Origin: Mycolicibacterium frederiksbergense
GTDB taxonomy: Bacteria; Actinomycetota; Actinomycetes; Mycobacteriales; Mycobacteriaceae
Reading direction: 5' to 3'
NCBI RefSeq assembly: GCF_012223425.1
Contig: NZ_CP038799.1
Location: 4,510,249 to 4,574,248 of the forward strand
Length of the DNA: 64,000 bases
The notes beneath the pieces were generated by a model, which worked only from the letters and a program-made list of their open reading frames with translations, did not search any database and was not told where the DNA came from. The position numbers were made by a program, and so were the translations under genes. Below are positions 33,189 to 42,360 of this stretch, piece by piece; within the stretch, counting starts at the first letter, position 1, and every line of letters starts with the position of its first letter.

Positions 33189-33932
33189 TCACTTCGTGTC
33201 CTTCACCCGGATGGCCGCCTCGACCTCGTCGGCTGAGATCTCCTTGGTGCAGAAGAACCAGTCCTCGCACGTGACGCCCTCGTTGTGGCCGTCCATGCGT
33301 TCCTTGGCAGTGCCGCACGAGCCGGCAGGCGGAACGATGACGGGTTCGCCCGGGCGCCAGTCGGCGGGTGTGGCAACCGAGAAGTGGTCGGCGGTCTGCA
33401 GGGCCTTGATGACGCGTAACAACTCGTCGAAGTTGCGGCCGAGGCTCAGCGGATAGTAGATGACGGTCCGGATTCTGCCCTCGGGGTCGATGACGAAGAC
33501 TGCCCGTACCGCCTTGGTCGAATCCTCGCCGGGCATGATCATTCCGTACAGTTCGGCGATCTTCATCGATGTGTCTTCGATCAGCGGGAACGTGACCTCG
33601 ACGTTCTTCATGTCGCGGAAGGCAATCTTCTCCTTGATCGTTCGCAGCCAGGCGATGTGGCTGTAGAGCCCGTCCACCGACAGCCCGACCAGCTCGGTGT
33701 TGTAGGCGGCGAACTCCTGCTGCATCGATGCGAACGTCATGAACTCGCTCGTGCAGACCGGGGTGAAGTCGGCGGGATGGGAGAAGAAGATGACCCATCT
33801 ACCCGCGTAGTCGGCGGGGAAGGTGATGTCGCCCTGGGTCGTCACGGCGGTGAAGGCCGGAGCCGGGTCGCCGATTCGCGGCATGCCCGGCGCGGCGGGC
33901 GTGGTGGGAGAGTCAATATCGGTGCTGGTCAT
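33189..33932 (-). CDS. Peroxiredoxin, 1-Cys/Prx6-like archaeal type
   Basis: 247 residues. Thiol peroxidase with peroxidatic Cys60 in HPADFTPVCTSEF. The C-terminus is long with Cys206, Cys222 and Cys228 (GSCGTAK, VTCEDWFFCTK), as in archaeal/bacterial Prx6-like enzymes that form disulfides with a C-terminal Cys. Reduces H2O2 or persulfides. The promoter region faces thioredoxin and carries three G-tract dyads at 33993-34102. The neighbouring thioredoxin is the likely reductant. Confidence 0.9.
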   Translation of the reverse strand: MTSTDIDSPTTPAAPGMPRIGDPAPAFTAVTTQGDITFPADYAGRWVIFFSHPADFTPVCTSEFMTFASMQQEFAAYNTELVGLSVDGLYSHIAWLRTIKEKIAFRDMKNVEVTFPLIEDTSMKIAELYGMIMPGEDSTKAVRAVFVIDPEGRIRTVIYYPLSLGRNFDELLRVIKALQTADHFSVATPADWRPGEPVIVPPAGSCGTAKERMDGHNEGVTCEDWFFCTKEISADEVEAAIRVKDTK

Positions 33933-33992
33933 GGTAATTCAGTCCACTTTCTTTGATGTCCCCGGGTGACGGACCGTCGCCAGGAAGGCCAT

Positions 33993-34012
33993 ATATACAG
34001 TGGGGGGTATAT
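33993..34012. promoter_or_regulatory. G-tract dyad 1, possible CsoR/CstR-family operator
   Basis: ATATAC-N8-GTATAT with a G6 tract in the spacer, 61 bases upstream of the peroxiredoxin start. First of three related sites in the divergent gap between peroxiredoxin and thioredoxin. Confidence 0.5.
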
Positions 34013-34030
34013 CAGTCTCCATCGTACACA

Positions 34031-34044
34031 TACCCCTGGGGGTA
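34031..34044. promoter_or_regulatory. G-tract dyad 2, CsoR/CstR-like operator
   Basis: TACCCC-TG-GGGGTA, perfect 6-base arms, midway between the two divergent genes. The TACCCC/GGGGTA form is that of copper- or persulfide-sensing CsoR-family operators. No CsoR gene lies in the window. Confidence 0.6.
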
Positions 34045-34084
34045 CATGCAAGCGCGGAATATTTGTGTATTCCCGTGCCGTTGA

Positions 34085-34102
34085 TATACCCGTAGGGGTA
34101 TA
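34085..34102. promoter_or_regulatory. G-tract dyad 3, CsoR/CstR-like operator near the thioredoxin promoter
   Basis: TATACCC-GTAG-GGGTATA, 7-base arms, 68 bases before the thioredoxin ATG. Same TACCC/GGGTA half-sites as dyad 2. Confidence 0.6.
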
Positions 34103-34169
34103 AATGAGTGTCGGCGTGAACCCGGCACATCGACGACGCCACCAGGCGTACCGAGGAAGGGAAACCGCG

Positions 34170-34532
34170 ATGTCAACCACGACCATGACCACTGCCGATT
34201 TCGAGACCACCGTTGCCGAAAATCCGATCGTGCTCGTCGACTTCTGGGCATCTTGGTGCGGCCCGTGCCGCGCCTTCGCCCCGGTCTTCGAACGCTCGTC
34301 GCAGTCCCATCCTGAGGTGGTGCACGCCAAGGTCGATACCGAAGCACAGCAGCAACTTGCCGCTGCTCTGGAGATCCAGGCGATCCCCACGATCATGGCG
34401 TTCCGCGACGGAATCCTCGTCTACCGCCAACCCGGCGCCATGCCGGCCCCCGCCCTGGAGGATCTCATCACCAGGGTCAAGGCTCTCGATATGGACGACG
34501 TCCGCACCAAGATCGCCGCCTCGACACCCTAG
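34170..34532 (+). CDS. Thioredoxin
   Basis: 120 residues. Active site Cys30-Gly-Pro-Cys33 in FWASWCGPC, buried Asp in VDFW and cis-Pro in IQAIPTIMAF. Cytosolic dithiol reductant; its context suggests it reduces the divergent peroxiredoxin. ATG 34170 with RBS GGAAGGGAAA. A 52-codon Cys-rich gene follows after 29 bases. Confidence 0.93.
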   Translation: MSTTTMTTADFETTVAENPIVLVDFWASWCGPCRAFAPVFERSSQSHPEVVHAKVDTEAQQQLAAALEIQAIPTIMAFRDGILVYRQPGAMPAPALEDLITRVKALDMDDVRTKIAASTP

Positions 34533-34561
34533 CCGAATCTCAGATCAGCCAAGGAGAACCC

Positions 34562-34720
34562 ATGTGCTACCCAGAGAAATGCCCGAAGTGCGGCAAGACA
34601 GGCTGGGCCGGCTGTGGCCAGCACGTCGACGATGTGATGCGTTCGGTGCCCGCAGGGCAACGATGCACCTGCGGGCCTGATGCCGCACCGCAACCCCGTG
34701 CCCGCTGGTGGCGCCGGTGA
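34562..34720 (+). CDS. Small Cys-rich protein (52 residues), function unknown
   Basis: ATG 34562 is preceded by AAGGAG at 34550-34555. The protein starts MCYPEKCPKCGKTGWAGCG and continues HVDDVMRSVPAGQRCTCG, with cysteines at 2, 7, 10, 18, 35 and 37 and His21. The CxxC-x7-C...CxC layout could bind zinc or another soft metal, or cycle dithiol/disulfide. The C-terminus is basic (RARWWRR). It follows thioredoxin closely and is probably co-transcribed. I recall short actinobacterial hypothetical proteins with the same MCYP..C..CG..TW.GCG.HV pattern, but no function. Confidence 0.75.
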   Translation: MCYPEKCPKCGKTGWAGCGQHVDDVMRSVPAGQRCTCGPDAAPQPRARWWRR

Positions 34721-34748
34721 TCACTTTGCGGTGATCTGAGCGCAAACG

Positions 34749-36386
34749 TCAGCCGACGAGTGCGGCAGACGACGCCCGGCGCAGCTTGCCCGACGGCGTC
34801 TTCGGGATCGAACCCGGTCCCAGCACCGCCACGTTGCGTGGCCGCATGTCGACCTCGGTGACGACCTCGTGTGCGACCTCGTGTTTGATCCGGCGGACCG
34901 CGGCGGCATCGTCGAAATCGTTGGATTCGACCACGACGGCGAATGTTTCACGGGCCTCCCCGGCATCCAGTCGCACCGCGACCGCGCACCCTGGGCGCAC
35001 ACCCCGGACTCGGCTCGCGGCCCGCTCGATGTCGGTGGGGTAAATGTTGCGACCTGCCATGATGATCACGTCCTTCACCCGGCCGCAGACCACCAGATTG
35101 CCGGTCTCGGTGAGGTACCCGAGATCGCCGGTGTCATACCACCCTTGGGCATTTCGGGCCCCGACGAATCCGCCCGTGGTGAGGTAGCCGCTCGTCACGG
35201 GCCCGCCGCGCAGTTCGATCACGCCAACACCGCGCGCCGCCATCAGGTCACCGGTCTCGCCGACGATGCGGGCCTCGAGTCCGTCCAGCAAGGGGCCGAG
35301 GCAGGCCAGTCTGGTGGTTCTGCTGCTGTTGTTCGCCGGAACCGCCTGCCGCAGCACGGCCAGCAGATCGGTGTCGACCTCGTCGACCACAAGCCCACCG
35401 CCACACTCCGAGAAAGACACCGCGACAGTGGTTTCGGCCATTCCGTAGGCAGGTAGTACCGCTTCCGGGCGCAGCCCGAAGGGTTTGCCCACTTCGATGA
35501 GTTCTTCGACGTCCGCCGGTTCCACGTGTTCGGACCCGGACAGTGCCCAGCGCAGGCTGGAGAGGTCGAAGTCACCGACTCTCGCCTGTCTGCGGAGCCG
35601 CTTGGCGAGCAGGGCGTACGCAAAGTTGGGCGCCGCGGTCATCGTGCCCGCGTACTTGTCGATGAGCCTCGGCCACAGCAGGATGTCGGTGAGGAAGTCC
35701 ATCGGCGTGATCTTGACCAGTTCGGCGCCGAAATACATCGGTACCGTGAGGAATCCGGTCATGCCCATATCGTGGAACAGTGGCAGCCAGCTCACGATCA
35801 CGTCGGTGTCGGTATTGACCTCTGCCCCGACGAACATCGCATCGGCGTTGGCGACCAGGTTGTCGTGGGTGATCTGGACCGCCTTGGGCGACCCTGTCGA
35901 GCCGGATGTCAGCTGCAGCAATGCGATGTCGTTGCCGGTGGTGCGGACCGGTTCGATGCCGTCTGCGGCCAGCAACTCGGCCACCGTCAGGACCGTGACG
36001 CCATGCTCTTCCAAGATGGGAACGGCCGCCATGAAGGGCTCGGAGACGATGACGGTCTTGGCTGCGATCATGTCGATGACGCTGATGGTGTCCAGGGCCC
36101 ACGAGACCAGGTCGGTCCGTGGCGTCGGCTGGTGCAGCATCGTGATGCTGGCACCGCGCATCCACAGTCCCTGTGCGGTGGGCGCAATCTCCACCGGCGC
36201 GCCCGCCAGCACGCCGACAGCGTCGCCGTGCCCGACGCCCGCGGCGGCGAGGCCGCCGGCGACCCGGCGCGCGCGGTCGTGGATTTCACGCCAGGTGTGG
36301 CGGACCGGGTGGTCGGGTTCGCCCGTCACCATCCCGTTGACGCTCCACTGAGCGTTCGCAAACATGTTGTCCGTAAAGCGGCTCAC
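34749..36386 (-). CDS. Long-chain fatty acyl-AMP/acyl-CoA ligase (FadD family)
   Basis: 545 residues of the ANL adenylating superfamily. P-loop LTSGSTGSPKAV near 175, PAYGMAETTVAVS near 320, DTGDLGYL and GRVKDVIIMAGRNIYPTDIE near 415-440, and the terminal catalytic Lys in IPKTPSGKLRR. Activates a fatty acid with ATP. GTG 36386 is chosen because GGAGGA precedes it by 7 bases; the longer frame lacks a site. Convergent neighbour is the Cys-rich gene. The particular FadD number is not assigned. It stands apart from the iol operon (258-base gap). Confidence 0.85.
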   Translation of the reverse strand: MSRFTDNMFANAQWSVNGMVTGEPDHPVRHTWREIHDRARRVAGGLAAAGVGHGDAVGVLAGAPVEIAPTAQGLWMRGASITMLHQPTPRTDLVSWALDTISVIDMIAAKTVIVSEPFMAAVPILEEHGVTVLTVAELLAADGIEPVRTTGNDIALLQLTSGSTGSPKAVQITHDNLVANADAMFVGAEVNTDTDVIVSWLPLFHDMGMTGFLTVPMYFGAELVKITPMDFLTDILLWPRLIDKYAGTMTAAPNFAYALLAKRLRRQARVGDFDLSSLRWALSGSEHVEPADVEELIEVGKPFGLRPEAVLPAYGMAETTVAVSFSECGGGLVVDEVDTDLLAVLRQAVPANNSSRTTRLACLGPLLDGLEARIVGETGDLMAARGVGVIELRGGPVTSGYLTTGGFVGARNAQGWYDTGDLGYLTETGNLVVCGRVKDVIIMAGRNIYPTDIERAASRVRGVRPGCAVAVRLDAGEARETFAVVVESNDFDDAAAVRRIKHEVAHEVVTEVDMRPRNVAVLGPGSIPKTPSGKLRRASSAALVG

Positions 36387-36643
36387 GACAATCCTCCGGA
36401 TCAGGGCGCACATCCCGAGGTCCGGGGGATAGGCGTAGGCCAGCCAGCTCATTCTAGGGCCGGGTCGCCGCATGCGGGGTGTCGATCGCCGTTGTGTCGA
36501 TGAACGCGAAGGGTGGGTGGGTCGAGGTCGCTGTTCAGACGAGTTGGGGTGCGGACACGGATCCTCCTCGATCGCGAGCGTGCGCCATGTCCTCCCACAC
36601 GCCGCGTGTCGGCTTCAGACACGCACGCTCGCGGGAAAGTAGG

Positions 36644-37687
36644 TCAGGCCCCGGTGATGGATGCGCGATCCACCATCGCGACCTCGACGGGCAGGCCGCT
36701 GTTCAGCGATTTCACGCCGGCCTCGCAGACCGCGGCCGCGGCGTAACCGTCCCAGGCGCTCGGACCGTCGACGTAATTGGTGGCGGAGTCACCGCCTTTT
36801 ACACCGGCCAGTACCGCGTCCACCCAGCGCTGGAACTCGGTGTCGTAGGCCTGCCCGAAGCGCTCACGGAAACCGGGGGTGATCTGGCCTCCGCGGGTGC
36901 CGTCGCTGCGTGAGCGGACCAGGTTCACGTCCAGGCCGATCATGGCGCTGCCCTTCTCGGCCACGACCTCGGTGCGCACCTCGTAGGCGACCCCGGTGGT
37001 GACGAAGAGCTCGACGTCCACGTGCCGACCCGATGCCGTGCGCAGGATGGCGATCTGCGGGTCGGCAAGACCTTCCGGCGCACCGGGATTGGCCGACGGT
37101 CTGATGATCTGGATCGAGACAATCTCCTCGTCGAACAGGAACCGCGTCACGTCGACCTCATGCACCAGCGAATCGCGGACCACCATGGCGCTGTCGAATC
37201 CGTTCGGCACGGTGGGATTGCGGTGTGCGCAGTGCAGGACCAGTGCGCGGCCCAGGTCCCCCGAGTCCAGCAGCGCCTTCAGCTGCGTGTACTCGTGGTC
37301 GAAGCGCCGCATGAAACCGACCTGGATGAGCCGCTTACCCAGCTCTGCCTCGCGCTTGACGACCTCCAGGGAGGTGGCCACATCGGTGGTCAACGGTTTC
37401 TCGCACAGCACGGGTTTGCCGTGTTCCAGGCAGGCCAGTAGCTGCTTCTCATGCGTCGGGCCGGGCGTGGCCAGCACCACCGCGTCGACCTCGGGGTCGG
37501 CGATGGCGTCGAGCGGGTCGCCGATCGCGCGGCAGCCGTCGATGCCTGCCGCGATCTGTTCGGCCTTCTCGGTGACATAGTCGTTCACGACAACAACCCG
37601 GGCTCCCGAGATCCGGCTGGTCAGGCGGGCGACGTGATCGGCGCCCATGATGCCGACACCAAGAACGGCCACACGCAAATCGGACAT
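36644..37687 (-). CDS. iolG: Inositol 2-dehydrogenase, Gfo/Idh/MocA family
   Basis: 347 residues. NAD-binding GVGIMGADHV at the N-terminus and EKPL in CEKPLTTDV, then the Gfo C-terminal beta sheet with the HEVDVTRFL catalytic region. Oxidises myo-inositol to scyllo-inosose, step one of inositol catabolism. Last gene of the operon 43369-36644, 19 bases after the iolE-like gene. ATG 37687. Assignment as inositol dehydrogenase rests on the operon and on length. Confidence 0.85.
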   Translation of the reverse strand: MSDLRVAVLGVGIMGADHVARLTSRISGARVVVVNDYVTEKAEQIAAGIDGCRAIGDPLDAIADPEVDAVVLATPGPTHEKQLLACLEHGKPVLCEKPLTTDVATSLEVVKREAELGKRLIQVGFMRRFDHEYTQLKALLDSGDLGRALVLHCAHRNPTVPNGFDSAMVVRDSLVHEVDVTRFLFDEEIVSIQIIRPSANPGAPEGLADPQIAILRTASGRHVDVELFVTTGVAYEVRTEVVAEKGSAMIGLDVNLVRSRSDGTRGGQITPGFRERFGQAYDTEFQRWVDAVLAGVKGGDSATNYVDGPSAWDGYAAAAVCEAGVKSLNSGLPVEVAMVDRASITGA

Positions 37688-37706
37688 GTCGTGAACTCCT
37701 ACAGAT

Positions 37707-38612
37707 CTAGGTGAAACGAACGGAGGGAACGCCACACGAGCCCAGGTATGTCTGGGTGCGCTTGGCGATGGGCAGGGGCGCGTCGACCTCACACGGGTAC
37801 ATGTCCTGCTCCACGATCGCGAACACATCGATGCCGAGCTTCTCGATCTCGGCCAGCAGCGGCGGCATCTCCGGAATGCCCAGCGGCGGTTCGGTCATCG
37901 CGCCCAGCTTCACGGCCTCGCCGAAGGGCAGATCCTCCGCCTCGACCTTGGCGCGCACCTCGGGGTCGACCTGTTTGAGGTGCAGATAGCCGATGCGCTC
38001 CGGGGCGCGCCGGATGATCGCGATGTTGTCGCCGCCGCAGTAGCTGATGTGCCCGGTGTCCAGGCACAGATTGACGAACCGGCCGTCGGTGCCGTCGAGG
38101 AAGCGGTACACGTTCTCTTCGGTGTCGACGTGGCTGTCGGCATGCGGATGGTATTGCGCACGCACGCCGTACTTCTCGAACATGGCCTTGCCCAGTTCGT
38201 TCATGCCCTGGGTCTTCTTGCGCCACTGCTCGGGCGTCAGGTTGCGGTCCTCCAACACCGCGCCGGTGGCCGGGTCACGCCACATCTCGGGGATGACGAC
38301 GACGTGCTTGCCACCCACGGCGGCCGTCAGCTTGGCCACGTCCTCGATCTGGCTCCACACGGCATCCCAACTGTCATCTTGATGCAAGTGCTCGAACACC
38401 GTGCCGGCCGACAGCTTCAGGTTGCGCTTCGCGAGCTCATCGGAGAGTTGCTTCGGGTCGGTGGGCAGGTAGCCGAACGGGCCCAGTTCGATCCACTGGT
38501 AACCGGATTCGGCGACCTCGTCCAGAAAGTGGTTGTACGGGGTCTGCTGCGGATCGTCGGGGAACCAGACGCCCCAGGAGTCGGGTGCGGAGCCCACGAG
38601 AATTGACGACAT
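37707..38612 (-). CDS. iolE: TIM-barrel isomerase/dehydratase, IolE-like
   Basis: 301 residues, xylose-isomerase-like TIM barrel (AP_endonuc_2). Start MSSILVGSAPDSWGVWFPDD resembles IolE (inosose dehydratase), whose proteins carry NAPDSWG. Metal ligands are in EMWRD, HPHADSHVD, LDTGHI and HLKQVD. It probably dehydrates scyllo-inosose, upstream of IolD. IolH (an epimerase-like paralogue) cannot be excluded. Co-transcribed with iolD (12-base gap). Confidence 0.8.
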   Translation of the reverse strand: MSSILVGSAPDSWGVWFPDDPQQTPYNHFLDEVAESGYQWIELGPFGYLPTDPKQLSDELAKRNLKLSAGTVFEHLHQDDSWDAVWSQIEDVAKLTAAVGGKHVVVIPEMWRDPATGAVLEDRNLTPEQWRKKTQGMNELGKAMFEKYGVRAQYHPHADSHVDTEENVYRFLDGTDGRFVNLCLDTGHISYCGGDNIAIIRRAPERIGYLHLKQVDPEVRAKVEAEDLPFGEAVKLGAMTEPPLGIPEMPPLLAEIEKLGIDVFAIVEQDMYPCEVDAPLPIAKRTQTYLGSCGVPSVRFT

Positions 38613-38624
38613 CGAACGTTCCCT

Positions 38625-40589
38625 TCAGCGGTCGGACGAGAAGTGCTCAGACGGGCGCAGAAGAGGCCGTTGCACCTTCTTCCAGTCCGAATACCGTTGG
38701 TAGGCATCTTGTGTGGAGGCCAGTGTCGATACTTGACTGACCGGGACGTCCCACCAGGAGAAGCTGTCCGGGGCGTAGATCCGCGGGTCGGTCTCCACGT
38801 AGATGACCGTGGTGACGTCGGCGGACTTGGCGACCTTGACCGCGTCGGCGAATTCGGCTGCGGTGGCCACCTTGATGACATCGGCACCCAGGCTGGCGGC
38901 GTTGGCGGCCAGATCGACCGGCAGCTTGTCGCCGTCGAGTCGGCCATCGGCACTGCGGTAGCGGTAGGCGGTGCCGAACCGCTGTGAGCCGAGGGATTCC
39001 GAAAGCCCGCCGATGGAAGCGAATCCGTGGTTCTGCACCAACACCGGGATCACCTTGATGCCTTCCTGCACCGCCGTAGCGATCTCGGTGGCCATCATCA
39101 GGTACGAGCCGTCCCCGACCATGATGAACACATCGCGGTCCGGTGCGCCCATCCGGACCCCGATACCACCGGCGATCTCGTAGCCCATGCAGGAGAAGCC
39201 GTACTCGACGTGGTAGCCCTTGCGGTCCCGGGTGCGCCACAGCTTGTGCAGATCACCGGGCATCGAACCGGCCGCGCACACCACCACATCGCGCGGGTCG
39301 GACAGCGTGTTGATCAGGCCGATGACCTGACTCTGGTTCAGCTGGACGCCGTCCTCGGTGGCGTAGACGGAGGACACGGTGTCGTCCCATTCTTTTGCGA
39401 GTTCGGTTACCCGGGAGCGGTATTCGTCGCTCACGCGGTAATCGGACAAGGCGGGCGCCAGTGCCTCGAGCGCCTCGCGCGCGTCGGAGACCACGCTGAT
39501 GCCGCCCTGCTTGACCGAGTCCAGCGAGGCGACGTTGATGTTCACGAACCGCACATCCGGGTTGTTGAACGCCGTGCGTGAAGCGGACGTGAAATCGCTG
39601 TAGCGGGTGCCGATCCCGATGATCACGTCGGCCTCTGCGGCCAGCGCGTTGGCGGCGGTGGTGCCGGTCGAACCGATAGCGCCGACACTCTGCGGGTGGT
39701 CGTAGCGCAGCGAGCCCTTACCGGCCTGACTCTCCGCGACCGGGATCCCGGTCTGCTCGCAGAACGTGGCCAGCGCCTCTTCGGCGAATGCGTAGTGCAG
39801 TCCGCCGCCGGCCACGATCAGCGGTTTGCCGGCGGAGGCGATGACCTCGGCGGCCCTGGCGATCACCGAGCGTTCGGGTAGCGGACGGGCGATGTGCCAG
39901 GTGCGTTCGGCGAACAGTGATTCCGGCCAGTCGTGCGCCTCGGCCTGCACATCCTGCGGGATGGACACCGTCGCCGCGCCGGTCTCGACGGGATCGGTCA
40001 GTACCCGCATGGCGCCCAGCAGCGCGGCGGGCAGTTGCTCGGGTCGCCACACCCGGTCGAAATACCGGGACAGCGGCTTGAACGCATCGTTGACGGTGAC
40101 ATCGCCGGAGGCCGGCAGCTCGAGTTCCTGCAGCACCGGGGAGCTGACCCGGGTGGCGAAGGTGTCGGCGGGCAGCAGCAGCACCGGCAGCCGGTTGATC
40201 GTCGCCAATGCGGCACCGGTGAGCATGTTGGTCGAGCCGGGGCCGACGCTGGCGGTGACGGCCCAGGTCTGCAGGCGGTCCTTCTGCCGGGCGTAGGCGA
40301 CGGCGCTGTGCACCATGGCCTGCTCGTTGCGGCCCAGCACGTACTTCAACCCGGGTTCGCGGCCGGCCTGCCGCGACTCGACCTCATCCTGCAGCAGCGC
40401 CTGGCCCAGCCCGGCCACGTTGCCGTGCCCGAAGATGCCGAAGCAACCGGCGAAGAATCTGGTGCGCTCACCGTCGTGTTCGACGTACTGGTTGGCCAGG
40501 AACCGAATGGTGGCCTGGGCGACGGTGAGTCGCACCGCTGCCTCGTTGGCGGCCAGCTTCTCGCCTCCCTTCGGAGCGGTGGAAACCAT
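38625..40589 (-). CDS. iolD: 3D-(3,5/4)-trihydroxycyclohexane-1,2-dione acylhydrolase
   Basis: 654 residues. ThDP-dependent ring-opening hydrolase. The N-domain has GRNEQAMVHSAVAYARQ and GPGSTNMLTGAA; the C-domain has the ThDP motif GDGSYLMMATEIATAVQ...NHGFASIGGLS. ATG 40589 has AAGGAG 7 bases before it; GTG 40595 is too close to that site. iolB stops two bases upstream. Confidence 0.93.
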   Translation of the reverse strand: MVSTAPKGGEKLAANEAAVRLTVAQATIRFLANQYVEHDGERTRFFAGCFGIFGHGNVAGLGQALLQDEVESRQAGREPGLKYVLGRNEQAMVHSAVAYARQKDRLQTWAVTASVGPGSTNMLTGAALATINRLPVLLLPADTFATRVSSPVLQELELPASGDVTVNDAFKPLSRYFDRVWRPEQLPAALLGAMRVLTDPVETGAATVSIPQDVQAEAHDWPESLFAERTWHIARPLPERSVIARAAEVIASAGKPLIVAGGGLHYAFAEEALATFCEQTGIPVAESQAGKGSLRYDHPQSVGAIGSTGTTAANALAAEADVIIGIGTRYSDFTSASRTAFNNPDVRFVNINVASLDSVKQGGISVVSDAREALEALAPALSDYRVSDEYRSRVTELAKEWDDTVSSVYATEDGVQLNQSQVIGLINTLSDPRDVVVCAAGSMPGDLHKLWRTRDRKGYHVEYGFSCMGYEIAGGIGVRMGAPDRDVFIMVGDGSYLMMATEIATAVQEGIKVIPVLVQNHGFASIGGLSESLGSQRFGTAYRYRSADGRLDGDKLPVDLAANAASLGADVIKVATAAEFADAVKVAKSADVTTVIYVETDPRIYAPDSFSWWDVPVSQVSTLASTQDAYQRYSDWKKVQRPLLRPSEHFSSDR

Positions 40590-40591
40590 GG

Positions 40592-41461
40592 TCACTCTCC
40601 TTGGGTCGTGCGCATCGGCAGGCGCGGATCGATTTCCTGGTGTTCCCAGCTGCTGCGCAGCCAGGTGTGGTCGGGGTTGTCGCAGATCAGCCAGGCGCGA
40701 TCGGGACCGGACCCGGCCATCACGTTGAGGTAGTACATGTGGTGGCCGGGCGCGGCGATCGATGGCCCGTGATAGCCGTGCGGCACCAGTACGACATCGC
40801 CGGAGCGGACCTCTTCGAGCACCTCGATGGGGCGCGCCGGAGTGCCGAACACCCGGTGGTAGCCGAAACCCGGTGTCCCGGCCGGGCTGTCATCGATCTC
40901 GAAGTAGTAGATCTCTTCCAGCTGGGTCTCGAACTCGGTGTTCTCGTCGTGCTTGTGGGCGGGATAGCTCGACCAGTTACCGCCGGGCGTGATGACCTCA
41001 CAGGCGATCAGCGAGTCGGCCTCGAAGGCGGTGGCGGTGCCGAAGTTGTGCACCTGCCTGCTGCAGTTACCGGCGCCGCGCAACTCGACGGGCACGTCGG
41101 CCGCGGCGACCCGGCGGTTCGGGAACGGGCGGCCCGCACGCGCACCGCAGATGGCGACGCGGCCGTGCCCGGACAGTGAGTAGGCCTGTTTGATCCCCAG
41201 GTAGACCATATCGGCCGGCCCGTCGAAAACCGATGCGCGGGGTGAGAGTTCGAAGGTTTCGCCGTCGCAGGTGACGGTGCCGCCGCCCGACAGCGGCAGG
41301 ATCATGACCTCGCTGTCACCGGTGCGCCTCGTGACGGACTCGGCATCATCGAGATCGACGACATGCAGGCTGGACTCGGCCCAGCCGGCCGACTCCGGGG
41401 TGACGTCGACGGTGTAGGGGGTGACCGCGGTGTTCGCCGGGATGTACCACTTGCTCTTCAT
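40592..41461 (-). CDS. iolB: 5-deoxy-glucuronate isomerase
   Basis: 289 residues of the bicupin KduI/IolB family. Metal-binding segments HKHDEN, EEIYYFEI and PHGYHGP are present. Converts 5-deoxy-glucuronate to 2-deoxy-5-keto-gluconate. Two bases separate its end from iolD and two from the aldolase gene upstream. Confidence 0.93.
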   Translation of the reverse strand: MKSKWYIPANTAVTPYTVDVTPESAGWAESSLHVVDLDDAESVTRRTGDSEVMILPLSGGGTVTCDGETFELSPRASVFDGPADMVYLGIKQAYSLSGHGRVAICGARAGRPFPNRRVAAADVPVELRGAGNCSRQVHNFGTATAFEADSLIACEVITPGGNWSSYPAHKHDENTEFETQLEEIYYFEIDDSPAGTPGFGYHRVFGTPARPIEVLEEVRSGDVVLVPHGYHGPSIAAPGHHMYYLNVMAGSGPDRAWLICDNPDHTWLRSSWEHQEIDPRLPMRTTQGE

Positions 41462-41463
41462 GG

Positions 41464-42360
41464 TCAGCGCACCAGCTTCACGGCGGTTGCCACGGCTCCG
41501 GCGACATCGTCATCGTGCGGGTAGAGCAGGGTGCGCCCGACGATCAGGCCGCGCACCGTGGGCAGGGACAGGGCCTTCTCCCAGCTGGCGAACGCCTCGT
41601 CGGGGTCGGTGGGATCGCCGCCGAGCAGCAGTGTCGGCATCGTGGTGGATTCCATGACGCGGTCCATCTCGTCGACGACCGGCAACTTCATCCAGGTGTA
41701 GGCCGATGTCGAACCCAGCCCCTGACCGATGTGCACGGACTTGATCACGGCATCGGGGGAGAGGTCGTTGCGGACCTTGCCGTCGACCCGCGAGGACATG
41801 AACGGCTCCAGCATCGCGATCAGGCCGTTGGCAGCCAGGTCGTCGACGGCCTGGGCGCACGCCGCGAGGGTGGACACCGTGCCGGGATCGTCGAGATCGA
41901 TGCGGCACAGCATCTTTCCGCCGTTCATCCTGGCCGCTGCGGTGGACGCCGCGGTCGCACCGGTCATCCGGTCGTCCAGCTCGAACGAGGATCCGGCGAG
42001 TCCGCCGCGGTTGAACGAGGAGAACACCACCTTGTCCTCCAGCGCCCCGAGCAGCAGCAGGTCGTCGAGGATGTCGGCGGTGGCGAGCACCCCGTCCACA
42101 CCAGGATCGGCGAGCGCGGCACGCAGCCGGTCCAGCAGATCGATCCGGTTGTTCATCGCCGTCGGGCGCGACCCGACCGCGAGCGCGCCGCGGGCCGGGT
42201 GGTCGGCGGCGACGATCATCAGCTGGCCGTCGCCGCGCACGGTGGGCCGGGTGGTGCGGGCCTGCCAGGCCCTGGCCACGGCGGCAGGATCGGCGGCGCG
42301 AAGGTTGGTGACGGCTGCGTAGTCGTTGCACAACAGGGGGGATGGGGGCGAGCTAGACAT
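41464..42360 (-). CDS. Cgl0159-type (beta/alpha)8 protein, probable DKGP aldolase
   Basis: 298 residues. Resembles the Cgl0159 family found inside actinobacterial iol clusters. It is placed where Bacillus has iolJ, so the likely role is cleavage of 2-deoxy-5-keto-gluconate-6-phosphate. A catalytic-looking Lys is in TWMKLPVV, with GGDPTD and GRTLLYP forming a phosphate site. Starts ATG 42360 and overlaps the end of iolC by 8 bases. Function is inferred from context. Confidence 0.8.
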   Translation of the reverse strand: MSSSPPSPLLCNDYAAVTNLRAADPAAVARAWQARTTRPTVRGDGQLMIVAADHPARGALAVGSRPTAMNNRIDLLDRLRAALADPGVDGVLATADILDDLLLLGALEDKVVFSSFNRGGLAGSSFELDDRMTGATAASTAAARMNGGKMLCRIDLDDPGTVSTLAACAQAVDDLAANGLIAMLEPFMSSRVDGKVRNDLSPDAVIKSVHIGQGLGSTSAYTWMKLPVVDEMDRVMESTTMPTLLLGGDPTDPDEAFASWEKALSLPTVRGLIVGRTLLYPHDDDVAGAVATAVKLVR

